The notes under the pieces were generated by a model that was given only the letters and a program-made list of their open reading frames with translations, was not told the origin of the DNA and made no database searches. A stretch of DNA of 64,000 nucleotides. Origin: Gnetum montanum (Eukaryota; Streptophyta; Gnetopsida; Gnetales; Gnetaceae). The stretch is taken from contig MNCI01007937.1 in NCBI GenBank assembly GCA_015680685.1, forward strand, positions 945,529 to 1,009,528. The letters are read 5' to 3'. The position numbers and the translations under genes were made by a program. Shown piece by piece: positions 17,127 through 29,033 of the stretch (positions are counted from its first letter, which is position 1; each line of letters starts with the position of its first letter).

Positions 17127-20111
17127 ATGCCTTCTTCTCATAAGAGCAACTCACCACCTAAGGACCACACATGAGACAGTCGGCAAGATAAAAGACATAA
17201 CCAAAATCAGCCAAGTCCTCAGCAATATAGGGTGACATATACTCATCCTGATGAGTATGTGCCTGATCTTACCTTTATCCTCCATCAAGATGAACAGTTG
17301 CATTGGAGAGATTTGTTTGGTAACATAGTGTTACCTCCAGATCGTGCTGTCCCTAACATGCTTCTCCATGCTTTGGCACAGACTGGCATGACAGAACTTT
17401 ACGCCGAATACATTGTGATAGATTCTGACATGAGGGATTATGATCCCATAGATTTACAACGTATGAGGGACGCAAGGCAAGAGAGCCAACATACATTGTC
17501 GAAGGGCAAGGTCCCGCACATCCTTCACGAAATAGGAGATGAGGAACCCCTTATCACGGGTTCTTTAGCAAAAGATGTTCCCCATCCTAATGATGAGGAG
17601 GAGGTTGGGTATCAGAACCTACAATCAACGATACATATCCCTAGTTCTGATGCCTGTGAGCATCAACTATTTACAGAGGGAAAAACCACTCATGCTAAGG
17701 ACAGACACTTTGATCGTCACCATGATCGGGGCCGTAGTAGTCGAAGAGAAGGCAAGAAAAATCGTCATGGCGATGGTTCCCCTTCTTCTTCCCCTTCTTC
17801 ACATCACTCATCCTCTCCTTCCACATACGGGCACAGCCACCATGAACACAAAGGTGAGGATAAAAGTAAGAAAGATGAAAGACCTCGATGGGAAAGTCGA
17901 GAGAGAGGACAAGGGCAAGGACGTAGGGAGAGTAGGGAACAACGTAGACATCACATGCGTCATGAAAGAGACAATCATGACAAGCCCCTACTTGCAACCT
18001 GAAGTATGCTTGACATAACGGAGGTAGTTAGGATTCCCACAAGGCATTTAATGGATAGCTGGATCAAACGATTAGACATGAACAACATCCCACGGTTTGA
18101 AGGGGGATATAATGCTGATCTGAAAAATCATTTACAGGAATTCCATGATGGCTGTGCCTTACAAAATATAGAGAATGAGTGGAAAAAACTTTATTTGTTC
18201 CCAAGGACACTCACTAAAGAAGCAGAGAGCTGGTACCAGTCCTTAGAACTGGAAACCATCAGGAGGTGGAGTACGATGCTAGAATTGTTCAACGAAAAGT
18301 ATCAAACGTACTCTAGAGTGTCCAATTTGCATAAGTAGATCCAACGCTGGAAGCAAGGTATACACGAACCCTTGGATGCTACCATGGCCCGCTATTACAC
18401 ATTGTTACATTGTTGCCCGGGCCATGGGTACGCTCAGCGGGATCAACTTCGCCACATCGTGGATGGGCTAAGGAATGAAACTAGAAGAACCCTTGGGACT
18501 TATGCCCAGGGGAGACTCTCACAACTTAGAGCCCATGAAGTACGTAGCTTGTTAGAGCAAGTAGCAAAAGAAGAGGGTGAGCTAAGAAAAAGGGAAAGTG
18601 CAGAAGAGTACAACCGTGATCCCTCCCTTCGAAAGAAGGGAGTGAAATTTTGTGATGAAGAGGATGAGTCACCAATCGAAGAGTTGGTGAATCAGAAAAC
18701 TTTGCCGATCCAAAAATTAACAACTAAGGTATTAGCCAAAGTAGGCCAAATGTGGGATTCCTTAGACTCAAGAATTGAAACAGTCTTGAAAATTGTAGAA
18801 GAGTCTAAGGTTGAACAAAGTAGTAAAAAAGGTAAGAAAAAGTGGAGAGATTTAGGCCTTGCACATAGCAAGGGTAAGGGAAAAATCACTAACTTCGATG
18901 TGGCTGAGGATTCTGATTCAGAAGATGATGGTGGATGTGAGATCTACCATTATGACCATCCTAAGGGATGTTGTCCCATCATCTCACATCTACAGGAGTC
19001 TGGGGTGTATGCGCTTAATCCAAAACTCAACCAACGGCAAACACCCCGCAGGTTACCTTATCCACAAGGTAACCCAAGGCAATTCCACCAACCCTTAATG
19101 TATTATCCAAGTGGAACTCCACCACAGCCCATCGAATAGCATCAACGGTGGCAATACCCACAGTCATGGGGGATGCCACTGCCAACACAATAGTACCCTT
19201 ATCGACAGCCCGATCCTTATGGTTATTATGTGCAGCAGCCGATTTCTCCAAGTGACTCTATGAGTCACTCAACCCCCAACCGTCACTACCAAATTCAGGA
19301 GTACTTCAGAAGGACTCCTTCTCCTCCAGGAGACATCTCACACTCGTTCCATCCTCCTAATCCATCTGCACCTCTTCCACCACAAGTAGTTCCCATAACA
19401 CCTCCTGCTCCAACAATGCAAAGGGAACTTCCTCCTCAACCATAGCAACGTCACGCTGTGAGAGCTGTAAATATCCAACCCATTGCTGGTTCTGACAACT
19501 ATAAAAAGAGAAGACCTTACTTCAGAACCAAAAGCCTAGAAAAACTCTCACAACAATAAACGATTGGGGCCATGTACACTCCTCCACCATCTAACACTTC
19601 GGAGCACCCTTCAGTCCAATAGAGCGTAACACATATGATTATGTTAATGCATACCGTAACTGACTGGATCAAGGTAGGCCACCTTCCTAGGAAACTAAAT
19701 GACCCTGGGAGTTCCTTAATCTATTTGTAGATCACTGGAAATGAACCACATAGGGCTCTTCTTGACTCAGGTTCTGGAGTCAACTTAATTTTACGAGAGA
19801 TGTATCACGCCTGGAACCTGTCCCAACTCAAGAAGAGAAACATTCAACTAGAGTTGGCAAACCAGTCCGTCACCATTCCCTTAGGATTGGTGGAGGACAT
19901 CATCACCACTGTGTGTGGTTGGTCTTACCCAGCTGATTTTCTGGTGATTGAAGTGAACAACAATGAAGGGGACGTTCCGATTATAATGGGAAGGGCATGG
20001 CTAAGCACAGTAGACGCATGCCTTAGGATCTGCGATCTTTCCTTGGAAATCTCTAAGATAAACATGTGGAAAGATCGAGAAGAGGAAAGTTCCATGCATC
20101 ACATACAGTGA
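17127..20111 (+). pseudogene. A2 gag-protease polyprotein (broken)
   Basis: This is one reading frame of about 995 codons, interrupted by stops near 17172, 18000, 18336, 19137 and at several points in 19180-19740. Nearly all occur where CGA, CAG or CAA is expected. The N-terminal third ends in an Arg/His/Ser/Asp/Glu-rich stretch (17700-18000). The retrotransposon Gag domain follows at about 18010-18570 (WYQSLELE..., FNEKYQTYSRVS). A cysteine/histidine motif of the type CxxCxxxHxxxxC lies near 18930, with one cysteine replaced by tyrosine. A proline-rich linker leads to an aspartic protease with active site LLDSGSG (about 19756) and a later IIMGRAWL segment. The ATG at 17127 was chosen because it is the first in this frame after the primer site. 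Confidence 0.8.
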
Positions 20112-22366
20112 TTCATCAGGTGATGACATGGAGGAAATGCCTCCATGTAATAGGTGTGCCAAAGAAACATTGAAATAGAGATGCCTGTATGTAGCAACCA
20201 CACAACCAGTAGAAGACACCCCATGGTTGACAGCTACTAGAAGGAGCAGACAAATATGCATGGAACGAACTAAGGAAACCCATGCCAACAACGAAGGCAT
20301 AGACACATTGGAATATGAGCATCGCCAACTTCCATCCCTCAATCTAAGATCATCAATTGGGAGAAGTTGGGCACTTCTAAGATATTCAAACAAGCACTCA
20401 TTATTTCGGATCTCTCCCTTACAACTCAGTCATGGGGGAGATGGCCACCTATGCTGATCATATGGGGCCCTCAGTTCTTTTAAATTTTTGATTTACATGT
20501 TTTTGTTTTATAACATTTTTATTTTACACATTTTTGTTTTACAAATTTCTTTAACCTTTTTACTTTTTGTTTTACAAATTTCTTTAACGTTTCTTGTTTT
20601 TGTTTTACATCATCATTATACTTTTTCAATTTTTGTGTGTATGTGTGATCCACCCTATAAGTTTGTCCCATAATAAGCGTTCTTCATGATGGTATGAACC
20701 ATTTTCATATTGATTGCTAATGTTTGGTTTTTACCTTTAAGTCACAATGTTGATGCTAAGGTATGTTTCTTTTGATATGGCAAGCAATGAGTTAACTTCA
20801 TCCATCCATCCACTAGTTTCTATGGTCTCTCTCAACTTGGAAATGTACAGTCCCCTTCTAATAAGAACTTTAATGAATCGGTGACTGGGTATTTTTCAAA
20901 CTAAGGAAGGAATCAAGGATTGAAAAGGGTGTGAATTCAAGGGAACTTGATGCTTTTGTGTTGTTCATTCTCTTGGGTGCTTGAATGTTTCTTCTTGAGT
21001 TCTTTGCCGTTCCGATGTTACCCAACTATCGGAAGTTGAGACAATAAAAATAAGAAGTCTTTGCATGGTGTGGTTCTCACGCATAAAAACACAAAACAAA
21101 AAAAAAAACCAAGTGAGAATTCAAAGCACACCCCTTAGACGAATAAACTTGGGGTACAAGCACTAGTTATGGAACCAAAAGTGTTCCCTCTAACTAAGGC
21201 CCTTCTCGCTTTCCATTCTCTCCTTGGTTTCATCAGAATGGTGGTGGCTCTTGGAGTGTGCATTCTTGTCACCTAGGTGGATGGTTTAACCGAATGCATT
21301 GATGCGAAGTTACTGAATGTGGTTGGTTTGAGGCCAGAGTTGGAATGAGATTTACCAAGTCACATTAATCATCAAACATACAAGGGGATGTACACCACCT
21401 TGTTCTTGGGATTCCATTCCATTTCCCTTCTCTCCATCCTTCTCTCCATTGTTCACCTCATTGCCGGTTGTATCATTAGTGTATATATTTTGGTTGATGC
21501 ATTGTTTTCTTTTTGGTAAATTCTTGTGGTTAAGACTTTAACTCTTGTTCCAAATGACATTCCCAGGGCCTACGGACTCTTTGAATGTGGGTTTGTCAGG
21601 ACATTAAGGGCATGAGCCTGCTTTGGGGAGGACCCACTAACATTCCTATTTGGAGCCTTAGTTAAATTCTTTCCCTTAACATTTTTGAAATTAAATTTAT
21701 TTTGTTCATTTCCATCTTGACATCCATTTCATCGAGTTGTTCCTTTTTCTCTATCTTTCTTACTCCTTTTCTTTCTCCATTCTAACGCTACCAGAGGTTT
21801 AGTCATGGGGGTACGAGACATGATTTTTTCGATTTTCTCCTAGCCCCGAAATTTTTGATTTTCTTCCTAACCCATACACCTTTGGTAGTCATCAGTAACA
21901 TATTCCTAGATCCATATTAGCCATACCACAACCTAGCCAATGAGTTTACACCGAAGCAAGGTATCAATTACATGATGATTCATTTACCCTTGCTAATATA
22001 TGATTATGTTGTGTGTGTAGATGGTAGACATACAACAATGGATTGGATCTAGAGTAAACACTTGGAATGGAGCAGCGTTGAAGCAGCTATGCAAGGAGCA
22101 AGATCGATGGCGTGCTTATGGATGGACAATGAAGGCACAATCTTGGCATTGGCAGTAGCAACACTGCTTTCTCTCTCTCTTTCTTAGCTACCAACAAAGG
22201 CCTAATGTCATTGTAATAAGGTGTTCACCCTTGTTGTCATGAACACCAATTTTGTCTAGTCTGGTAATAATGATCCGTTCACATGTCATCCCATTAGTTC
22301 CATTCCCCTCAATAATTCCATACTTACCTGATATTATTGTAAGGAACTCGAGGATGAGTTTTCATT
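20112..22366 (+). other. A2 3' non-coding region
   Basis: The whole pol region is missing here. T-rich repeats at 20485-20640 and the 'gaggacccacta' block near 21638 are shared with A1 and A3. A small ORF at 22021-22160 starts right after an acceptor-like tgtgtgtgtag, in the position of the accessory ORF of A1/A3, but it is only about 45 codons. It may be a remnant. No other gene is seen. Confidence 0.5.
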
Positions 22367-22380
22367 CAGTCATGGGGGTA
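22367..22380 (+). promoter_or_regulatory. A2 polypurine tract
   Basis: The purine-rich stretch agtcatgggggta directly precedes the 3' LTR. The same stretch precedes the A1 3' LTR at 3257-3270. Confidence 0.6.
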
Positions 22381-23331
22381 TGATGAGACGTGATATCGCA
22401 TGCACCGCGATATCACGTCATCCCCTACGATATCGCGTACACGATGTCGCGGTCCACCGCCAAATCTATAAATAAGAGGCGGCACTCCCCTCCTTTCTCA
22501 TCCTAGGCTAGAAGTAGTGAAGTTCTTGCAGTTTAGTCACTCCAGAGATAGAATATTTTCAATGTGCTCGCAGTAGGAGTCCCTAAGTGAATGGATCTTT
22601 ATTCGAGTAGCTTTGTACCTGAACGCAAGTTGTGTACGGAAATAAAGATGAGCTTTGTGGATAAACCTTGTAGTGCATGGAATAGGTTTATTACATGTTA
22701 TTTCCTACCTATCATTTATTACATGCATTAGCACGGCATGATTATGACTTGGTTATGAGCATTGACGAATGTGTAGGGCTAACCAAGGAATCGGCTACTC
22801 ATCACGATTAGATTCTCTCACCCTTGTCTCCTAGAATGCGAGATGAATACAACTTGATTATGAGCATCTACGGATGTGTACGGCTAGTCAAGGAATCAGC
22901 TGCTCATCACGCTTAGGCTAGTTAGGTGCCTCAGTACGACCACTTCAAGCACATGCGTTACGTGTGGTGATCCCAATAACGATTAGCGTTTGGTAGCTAG
23001 AGTTGCATAGTTCAGGGTGTGTACGATAAGTGGGAATGGATGCTGATGCTAGTTAATTTAGACTTAGGTCCTTAGTTAGAGTTAGTTAGTTTCTCAACCC
23101 TTCGCTCTTAGTATAGAAGACATAAAACCATAAAAGACCAAAAAAATCATATACCGTAGACTTACTTAAGCATACACTATGACAACAACAAGTAAGTCTG
23201 GGAAGACAACGAATGATTAACCCCAAGTGTTCCATGGGGCGTTTAGGCATTTAGTCTACAAAGTTTGACCGGATCATGCATGCTACGCTCGTTTCATATG
23301 GTTGAGTGTAGGGGTACCTCACCACTCATCA
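22381..23331 (+). repeat. A2 3' LTR
   Basis: 951 bases, TGATGAG...CTCATCA, pairing with 16055-16981. The palindromic U3 array (about 22388-22450) contains more units than in the 5' LTR. The TATA box is at about 22468. Confidence 0.9.
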
Positions 23332-23336
23332 ATATG

Positions 23337-24012
23337 CTAGTAATTGGTTAAGGTTTAGAATTGTTGTCTTCCCATGTGAGCTAGAGAAATTCATAGGTAT
23401 GGTTTAACTCACAATGAGGTATGAAATAAGTGATGTTGTTTGGCCCATTTGGCTTTTAGCATACATGATGAATATAAAGGTAAATTCTAAACTAAGTAAA
23501 ATGAATAATGAATTTAGTCTAGCCTAGTGTGATGAGTGTCCATTCCTAATCTTCCATACACACCTTGGGATTCATGTAACTACCATTGGGATACCAAGTG
23601 TACTACTACTATGTGTACCATGCAATAGCACTACTGGGTTATCAAGAAATTACACTTAAGTGCTCGAGATTAGTCATACTCATTTCACTTAATATGAACA
23701 TGTAACAGTAAAGTGCTTTAGAAAAGTAAATTATTAAGTTAGGAAATAGTAATATAATTATTCTAGGTGTAAACAGTAAATTTAGGAGAATGTTGTAATA
23801 GTGGGAAATAGCTCAACCTTTATTTCTAGTCACACTTATGCCCAAGTACAAAATGCTCTAATAAAGATGTCATTCACTAGTTTACACTACACTGTGGGCA
23901 TTCACACTTCTAGTTGCTAAGTCTAAATTCGCAAAAAAAAAATTGAAAGAGTTTTGGTAAGGGTGGACGAAATTATGTGTTGGACCATGCATTTAAGTGT
24001 CATATTTATAGG
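23337..24012 (-). repeat. Inverted Athila-like LTR, right piece
   Basis: Read on the minus strand, this continues the LTR begun at 15959-16049. It contains reverse complements of 'ctagtccaggtgggaagaca', of the 'cttggtatcccaatggtag' block (about 23580-23600) and of the 'ggtgaatg...aataaagat' block (about 23860-23890). Its TATA box lies at 24003-24010 (tatttata on the plus strand). The LTR stops there, at the border of A3. It was the target of A2. Confidence 0.7.
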
Positions 24013-25016
24013 TGATGGGATGCAATATCGCATGGGCCACGATATTGCATACGCGATATTGCGTCCACCACAATATCGCATCCCTCGCGATATCACATCT
24101 TCCCCTGCGATATCATGTATGCGATATTGCATCCACCACGATATCGCATCCCCTGCGATATCACGTCTTCCCCTACGATATTATGTATGCGATATCACGT
24201 CCACCGCGATATCGCATCCCTCGCGATATCGCGTCTTCCCCTGCGATATCGTGTATGCGATATCGCAGTCCATCATAATGTCTATAAATAAGAGGCGGCT
24301 CTCCCTTGTTTCACATATTAGAGTTAGATTGTAGCTAAAATCTGGCAATTTGATCCCTCCAGAGATAGATTATTTTTCCCGTGTATGCTTGCAGTGTGGT
24401 GAATGTAATTGTATGGCATCCTTTATTCAAGTGTGATGTACTTGGACACGCACATGACCAACAATAAAGATCAATGTTACTTCATCATCGTAGCATTCAA
24501 TTTGTTTATTTAATTAATTAATTTTATTTACTACTTTCCTAATTATTCTCTCTCTCACCCTTATCTCCTAGTAACGTGGAATGAGTATGACTTAATTACG
24601 AGCATTTAAGTGTGACTACTTGGTAACCTAGTGGCGTACCTAGGATCTGCGCTTGGTAATCCCAGTGGTAGTTGTGCACGAAGTCCAAGATGTGTACGGA
24701 TAATCAAGGAATAGATGCTCATCGCACTTAGGCTAGATTAGATTCTCTTACCTTTTCTCTCCTAGATTAGTTAATTTAATATTACTTTCCACTGCCTTCA
24801 GGAGTAGCATTAGATTAGGAACACATCATACACCTCACTCTGGACTAAACCATACATGACAAATATAATACTAGTCCAGGTGGGAAGACAACAAACTACG
24901 ACCTAAGGATAATTGTCTAGGTGCCACAACTAGTCCATCTACGGAGTTTGACCGGATCACACGTGAGAACGCTCATATTCGTATAGTTGAGTGTAGGGGT
25001 ACCTCATCACTCATCA
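24013..25016 (+). repeat. A3 5' LTR
   Basis: The LTR begins TGATGGGATGC and ends CTCATCA. The U3 contains a long array of GCGATATCGC-type palindromes (24024-24272), larger than in A1 or A2. The TATA box ctataaataag is near 24281. The remainder matches the A1 3' LTR closely. Confidence 0.85.
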
Positions 25017-25017
25017 T

Positions 25018-25035
25018 TGGCACTGTTGCCAGGGA
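25018..25035 (+). promoter_or_regulatory. A3 primer binding site
   Basis: TGGCACTGTTGCCAGGGA follows the LTR after one base. It is a mutated form of the tRNA-Asp-complementary site seen in A2. Confidence 0.65.
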
Positions 25036-25309
25036 CGGTGCTAGTTATCTATATTAGTTATATCATACAAGGTCGCTATAAAGGACTTAATGATATATTT
25101 CTTAGAAAGAAGTAATTATAAAAAGTCACATAAATTCACACACAACAATTCCTCTCCTACAAGATTATAATAATGCCACACTTAGTGAGGAAGTTCATTG
25201 GAGAACCAACGAACTATATAACAATGAAGATTGGAGTACGAAACCCGAGGTAGGGGTCTCTTATAAACATGAATGAAAACAATGTCATCCCAACACACGA
25301 AGGCATAAC

Positions 25310-27013
25310 TTACAAGATGACGATGAACCCCCACTAGCCACTACAAGCTTAACGCAAATACATGAGGCTATTCGAATCTCATGTAGGCATCGTAAAGAGA
25401 GTCGTCTACCCAGGCTCGATTTAAAAAGCTTTCCTACTTTTTCAGGAGGCTACAACTTAGATCCACATCAACATTTACAAGCCTTCTACGATGCCTGCAC
25501 ATGGAATAATATTGATAATAGGTGGCAAAAACTTAAGCTCTTCCCTATGAAACTCGTTGACCAAGCAAAAGTATGGTATAGATCATTAAAACAAAATTCA
25601 ATACTACATTGGTCAACAATGGTAGAGGTCTTTAACAAAAAATATCAAACCTACGCAAGAGTGTCAGCCTTGAGGAAACAAATCCAAGAGTGGAAACAGG
25701 AAAAACATGAACCCTTGAACATGGCCTTAGAAAGATACTATGCACTGTTAAACAACTGTCTAGGCCATGGGTTTTCTGAGGAAAGGTTAATGTACCATAT
25801 CATTGATGGGATACATAATGAAACAAGAGAGACCTTAGGAGTGTATGCCCAAGGTCAACTATACGAACTACGAACCCATCAAATCCAAGAGCTTATTAAG
25901 AGGGTAGCAAAAGAAGGAGAATTAGCTAGATGGGAGAGTGTTGAAAAACATAAATGGGACCAAAATCTCAACTTAACAAAGGTCCCTGATCATAAAAAGG
26001 AGAAATCAACCAATCTGAAGGTGGAAACATCATCTTTGCCAATACAAAAAACATTAGAAGAAGCCGAGGCAAAGATCAATAAGATGTTGGAATGGACATA
26101 TCAAAAGTGTGGAGAATTTATCAACATTATTGGAGATAGATTTTTGAAAATACAAGAAGTAGGACAAAGTAGTAGACAATCGGAAAGAAGGGATAAGGAA
26201 AATAGGAGCTCAAATGCCAATCATACATATGAATGTAACATATGCCTATACGATCACCCCAAGAGCCAATGTCCAATATTGTTACATTTACATGAGCATT
26301 GGGGAAATATGTTACATCTAGAGTTCGTACAAATATACTGTGTTCGATCATAGTGGCAACAACCCCAATCATGGGAGAACCCACCCTTAGACTGGAGACA
26401 CCCTTCCTATCATCTGAACCCAAACGCTTATCTTGTTCAACATCCTGTTTCTCCAACTGGGCCAACACACTTTATCTCACCACATTACTATTCTCCACAA
26501 TACTATCAACCCATGCCTCCAACACAACCACCACCTTGTGCACCTTATACACCTCCTAACTTTCAACATTCTCATCCTTTCCCTCCTTCTACATCGCCAC
26601 CAACTGTTCCTAAGGTGCCTACACCACAACAACAACCCATGAACGACACTTGCCCTACTACTACTAACAGTAGTGAAAAGCCTCCTCAACATCAAAAGCG
26701 TCCTTTCTTTAAACATGATCGTAAGAAGGGACAACACAATTCTGAGGCCATTGCATCTTCCAACCCAGCACAAGTCCCACACTGTGGTGCACCCTTACCT
26801 TCGAACCCAACACCTCATGTAACTTCATCAGGGCCACCAACTCACACTCCAACAATAATACGGCCCAATGAACGCATGAATGGAGAGCATCATCCCAATC
26901 CTTGCATACCATATAACGGTCTCAAACATCATAGTGGGTCAACTTGTTATCTGGGAACTACATCGTATAAACTGCCCCACTATACTTACTATAACCAAGT
27001 GTGTGAAACCTGA
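25310..27013 (+). pseudogene. A3 gag
   Basis: The frame is open from about 25315 to 26353 and continues in the same frame to 27013 after a stop at 26351-26353. The Gag domain lies at about 25430-25920 (DQAKVWYRSLKQNS, FNKKYQTYARVSALRKQIQEW, YHIIDGIHNETRETLG) and is clearly related to A2. A zinc-knuckle-like CNICLYDHPKSQC occurs near 26232. A Pro/Gln/Tyr-rich tail and a basic KRPFFKHDRKKGQ segment follow. There is no protease after the final stop at 27011-27013, unlike A2. The start codon is unclear because the first 150 bases after the primer site are frame-shifted or stopped. Confidence 0.75.
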
Positions 27014-28479
27014 TGGGGTAAATATGACCAAGCCAGAATACTTTCAAAATGAAAGGATCCCAGCCATCCTCAATCATTTAGCTATGAGGGATATCCCCCA
27101 TTCTAATAACAAGTGGGATTAATAACCATTTTTTATTTTCTTTGATTTTTCAATTTTTGTTTTCTAGTTTTTCATTTTTTCAAATTTTTGTTTTATCTTT
27201 TTATCTCTTTGTGTTTTTGTATTTTTACGTTTTTGTAAGTAATCTCATCTATGCATAAAACACTCATGTGGATCATTGGTTGAGGTGTGTTCTATGTTAT
27301 TAAGTCTAGAATGATCAATTATTTCGATAGTGAGCCCATTGCACCCACTCATCCACTCTACAAATAAGAGGTTCTGTTCGAGGGTACAGTGATATTCTTG
27401 ACATTCTTAAAATTTAAAAATTAATTTTGTGTTCATTGTATCCAGAATTAAGAAGGATGGACCAAGAGGGAATGATTAGGGTGTGACATCAAGGGGACTT
27501 GCGGATTCTCTTTGGTGACATCTGTGGATGTTATCTTGCAACGTGGTTGTATTAAGATCCTTGTAGATCTAATGAAAAATGGGAGTAAGAGTAATTAAAA
27601 GGGCACTCAAAAATCAAACACTGTTCTAGGGGGTCCCACTAGAAAGACATGCACCCATGCCTGAAGGTTTGTGGCTTCTCTGGATTCAATATTAAAAAAA
27701 AAAAGTGCCACAAAAGAAAAGCACTCCTCCCTTGAACAAAACGCCAAGTGATTGTACGCCTTGTTGTTATGATACTCTCATAGTTGCTCACCATGAGATG
27801 AAACAATGCGATGTCACTGATTAGAGGACTGGACTTGGTCCTGATCTTGGAACGATGGGTTAATGACACCTTAATCATGCTTTACACGTAGGATTCACTG
27901 TGTCCTGGGTCAGTTACTGCATGTCCCAATCTCTATGATCCCTTTCTATAGTTCGTCTCATCTCACTGTTCATGTAATTGTAGCTCGTGTCCCATGTAGC
28001 ATAGAATTTTCATCTCATTTTGGTGATATTTACATATGTGTTTTTTGTGGAGTTAGTGCAAACTACATTTAACCCTTCTAGTGCCCACAAACACTTTAAG
28101 TGTGGTTACACAAGGGCATTATAGGTTGAAACCTGCTTTGGCAAGGACCCACTTGTGTAATTTTTTGTAATCTTCACTTATGAAATAGCTCACACACACC
28201 ATTTCTCACCCTTAGCTTATTTTTCCTAACATTCTTTCCCTATTATTATCTCTCTAAATTTTAATGTTCCTATGTACCATTACATACCCTTTTTCTTACC
28301 ACCCAAGTTTTTATTGATAAAATTCACATCATCATCATTAATGGTGCCTTTTGAATTAATGAAATTTCCTTAGAACATCTTGATCATAGCCAATGTCCTC
28401 AATTTCCAATGTTAATTTCAAGAAAATCATTTAAAAAGTTAGTATTTTCATGATGTCTCACATCACTAGGGATGAGATA
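27014..28479 (+). other. A3 internal non-coding region
   Basis: This has no coding potential. It contains T-rich tracts (27125-27240) and the conserved 'aaggacccact' block (28144), collinear with A1 520-1960. Confidence 0.5.
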
Positions 28480-28620
28480 TCACGTACGCGATATCGCATC
28501 CCACGTGATATTGCGTACACGATGTATCGTACGCGATATCGTGTCCTCACTGCCTATAAATAGGTCACACCCCGCAACACTTAATGTCATTTTGTCATTC
28601 ACACAAGGGGAGTTTTTGAA
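28480..28620 (+). promoter_or_regulatory. Internal promoter-like block in A3
   Basis: Several gatatcgc/gcgatatcg palindromes (28485-28545) stand just before gcctataaatagg (28552-28564). This repeats the layout of the LTR U3 and TATA. It precedes the accessory ORF by about 470 bases, and the ORF's ATG at 29034 directly follows an acceptor-like tgattgtag. This suggests a separately started, spliced transcript. The matching part of A1 has no palindromes, only an AT-rich stretch. Confidence 0.5.
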
Positions 28621-29033
28621 ATTTTTCTCTGCAACTTGCGATTGAACGACCCTTGCTTTTCTCTCTCTATCTCGCTTGTTGGTACTCCAATTTGTATTCC
28701 GTTTGAACCTGCTTGAACTCGGAGTGTTCAGTTTAGTCGTGGGGGAGGGACACTTGCCGAAAAGGGCCTAAATTTTTTAAAATTTATTATCGTCCAAAGG
28801 ACATCAGCTAGGGTAATTAACTATAACACTTAGAATAATTGTGCCTAAAAATCATTTAATTCCTAGGTATACCGAGAAACTAAAACGGAAACCACCTAAG
28901 TCACAGGACTCATTATTAAAAAAGTTTGGGCACTATCACACGTGATAACATAAGATCATTAATAAAGGCAAGTAGTAAGGTATAACTTAACTTCAAAAAC
29001 AACCTTATGAACACTTGGCCCGTGTGATTGTAG

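Larger units (their letters stand above)
16055..23331 (+). mobile_element. A2: complete Athila-like LTR retrotransposon with gag and protease only
   Basis: The element is 7277 bases long. Its LTRs are 16055-16981 (927) and 22381-23331 (951), both TGATGAG...CTCATCA, and it is flanked by the 5-base duplication atatg (16050-16054 and 23332-23336). The primer site at 16983-17000 complements the 3' end of plant tRNA-Asp, as in Athila. A single gag-protease frame runs from 17127 to 20111. No reverse transcriptase, RNase H or integrase was found, so it must have moved using another element's enzymes, like the non-autonomous TR-GAG class of plant elements. The LTRs have diverged visibly, mostly by transitions. 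Confidence 0.9.
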
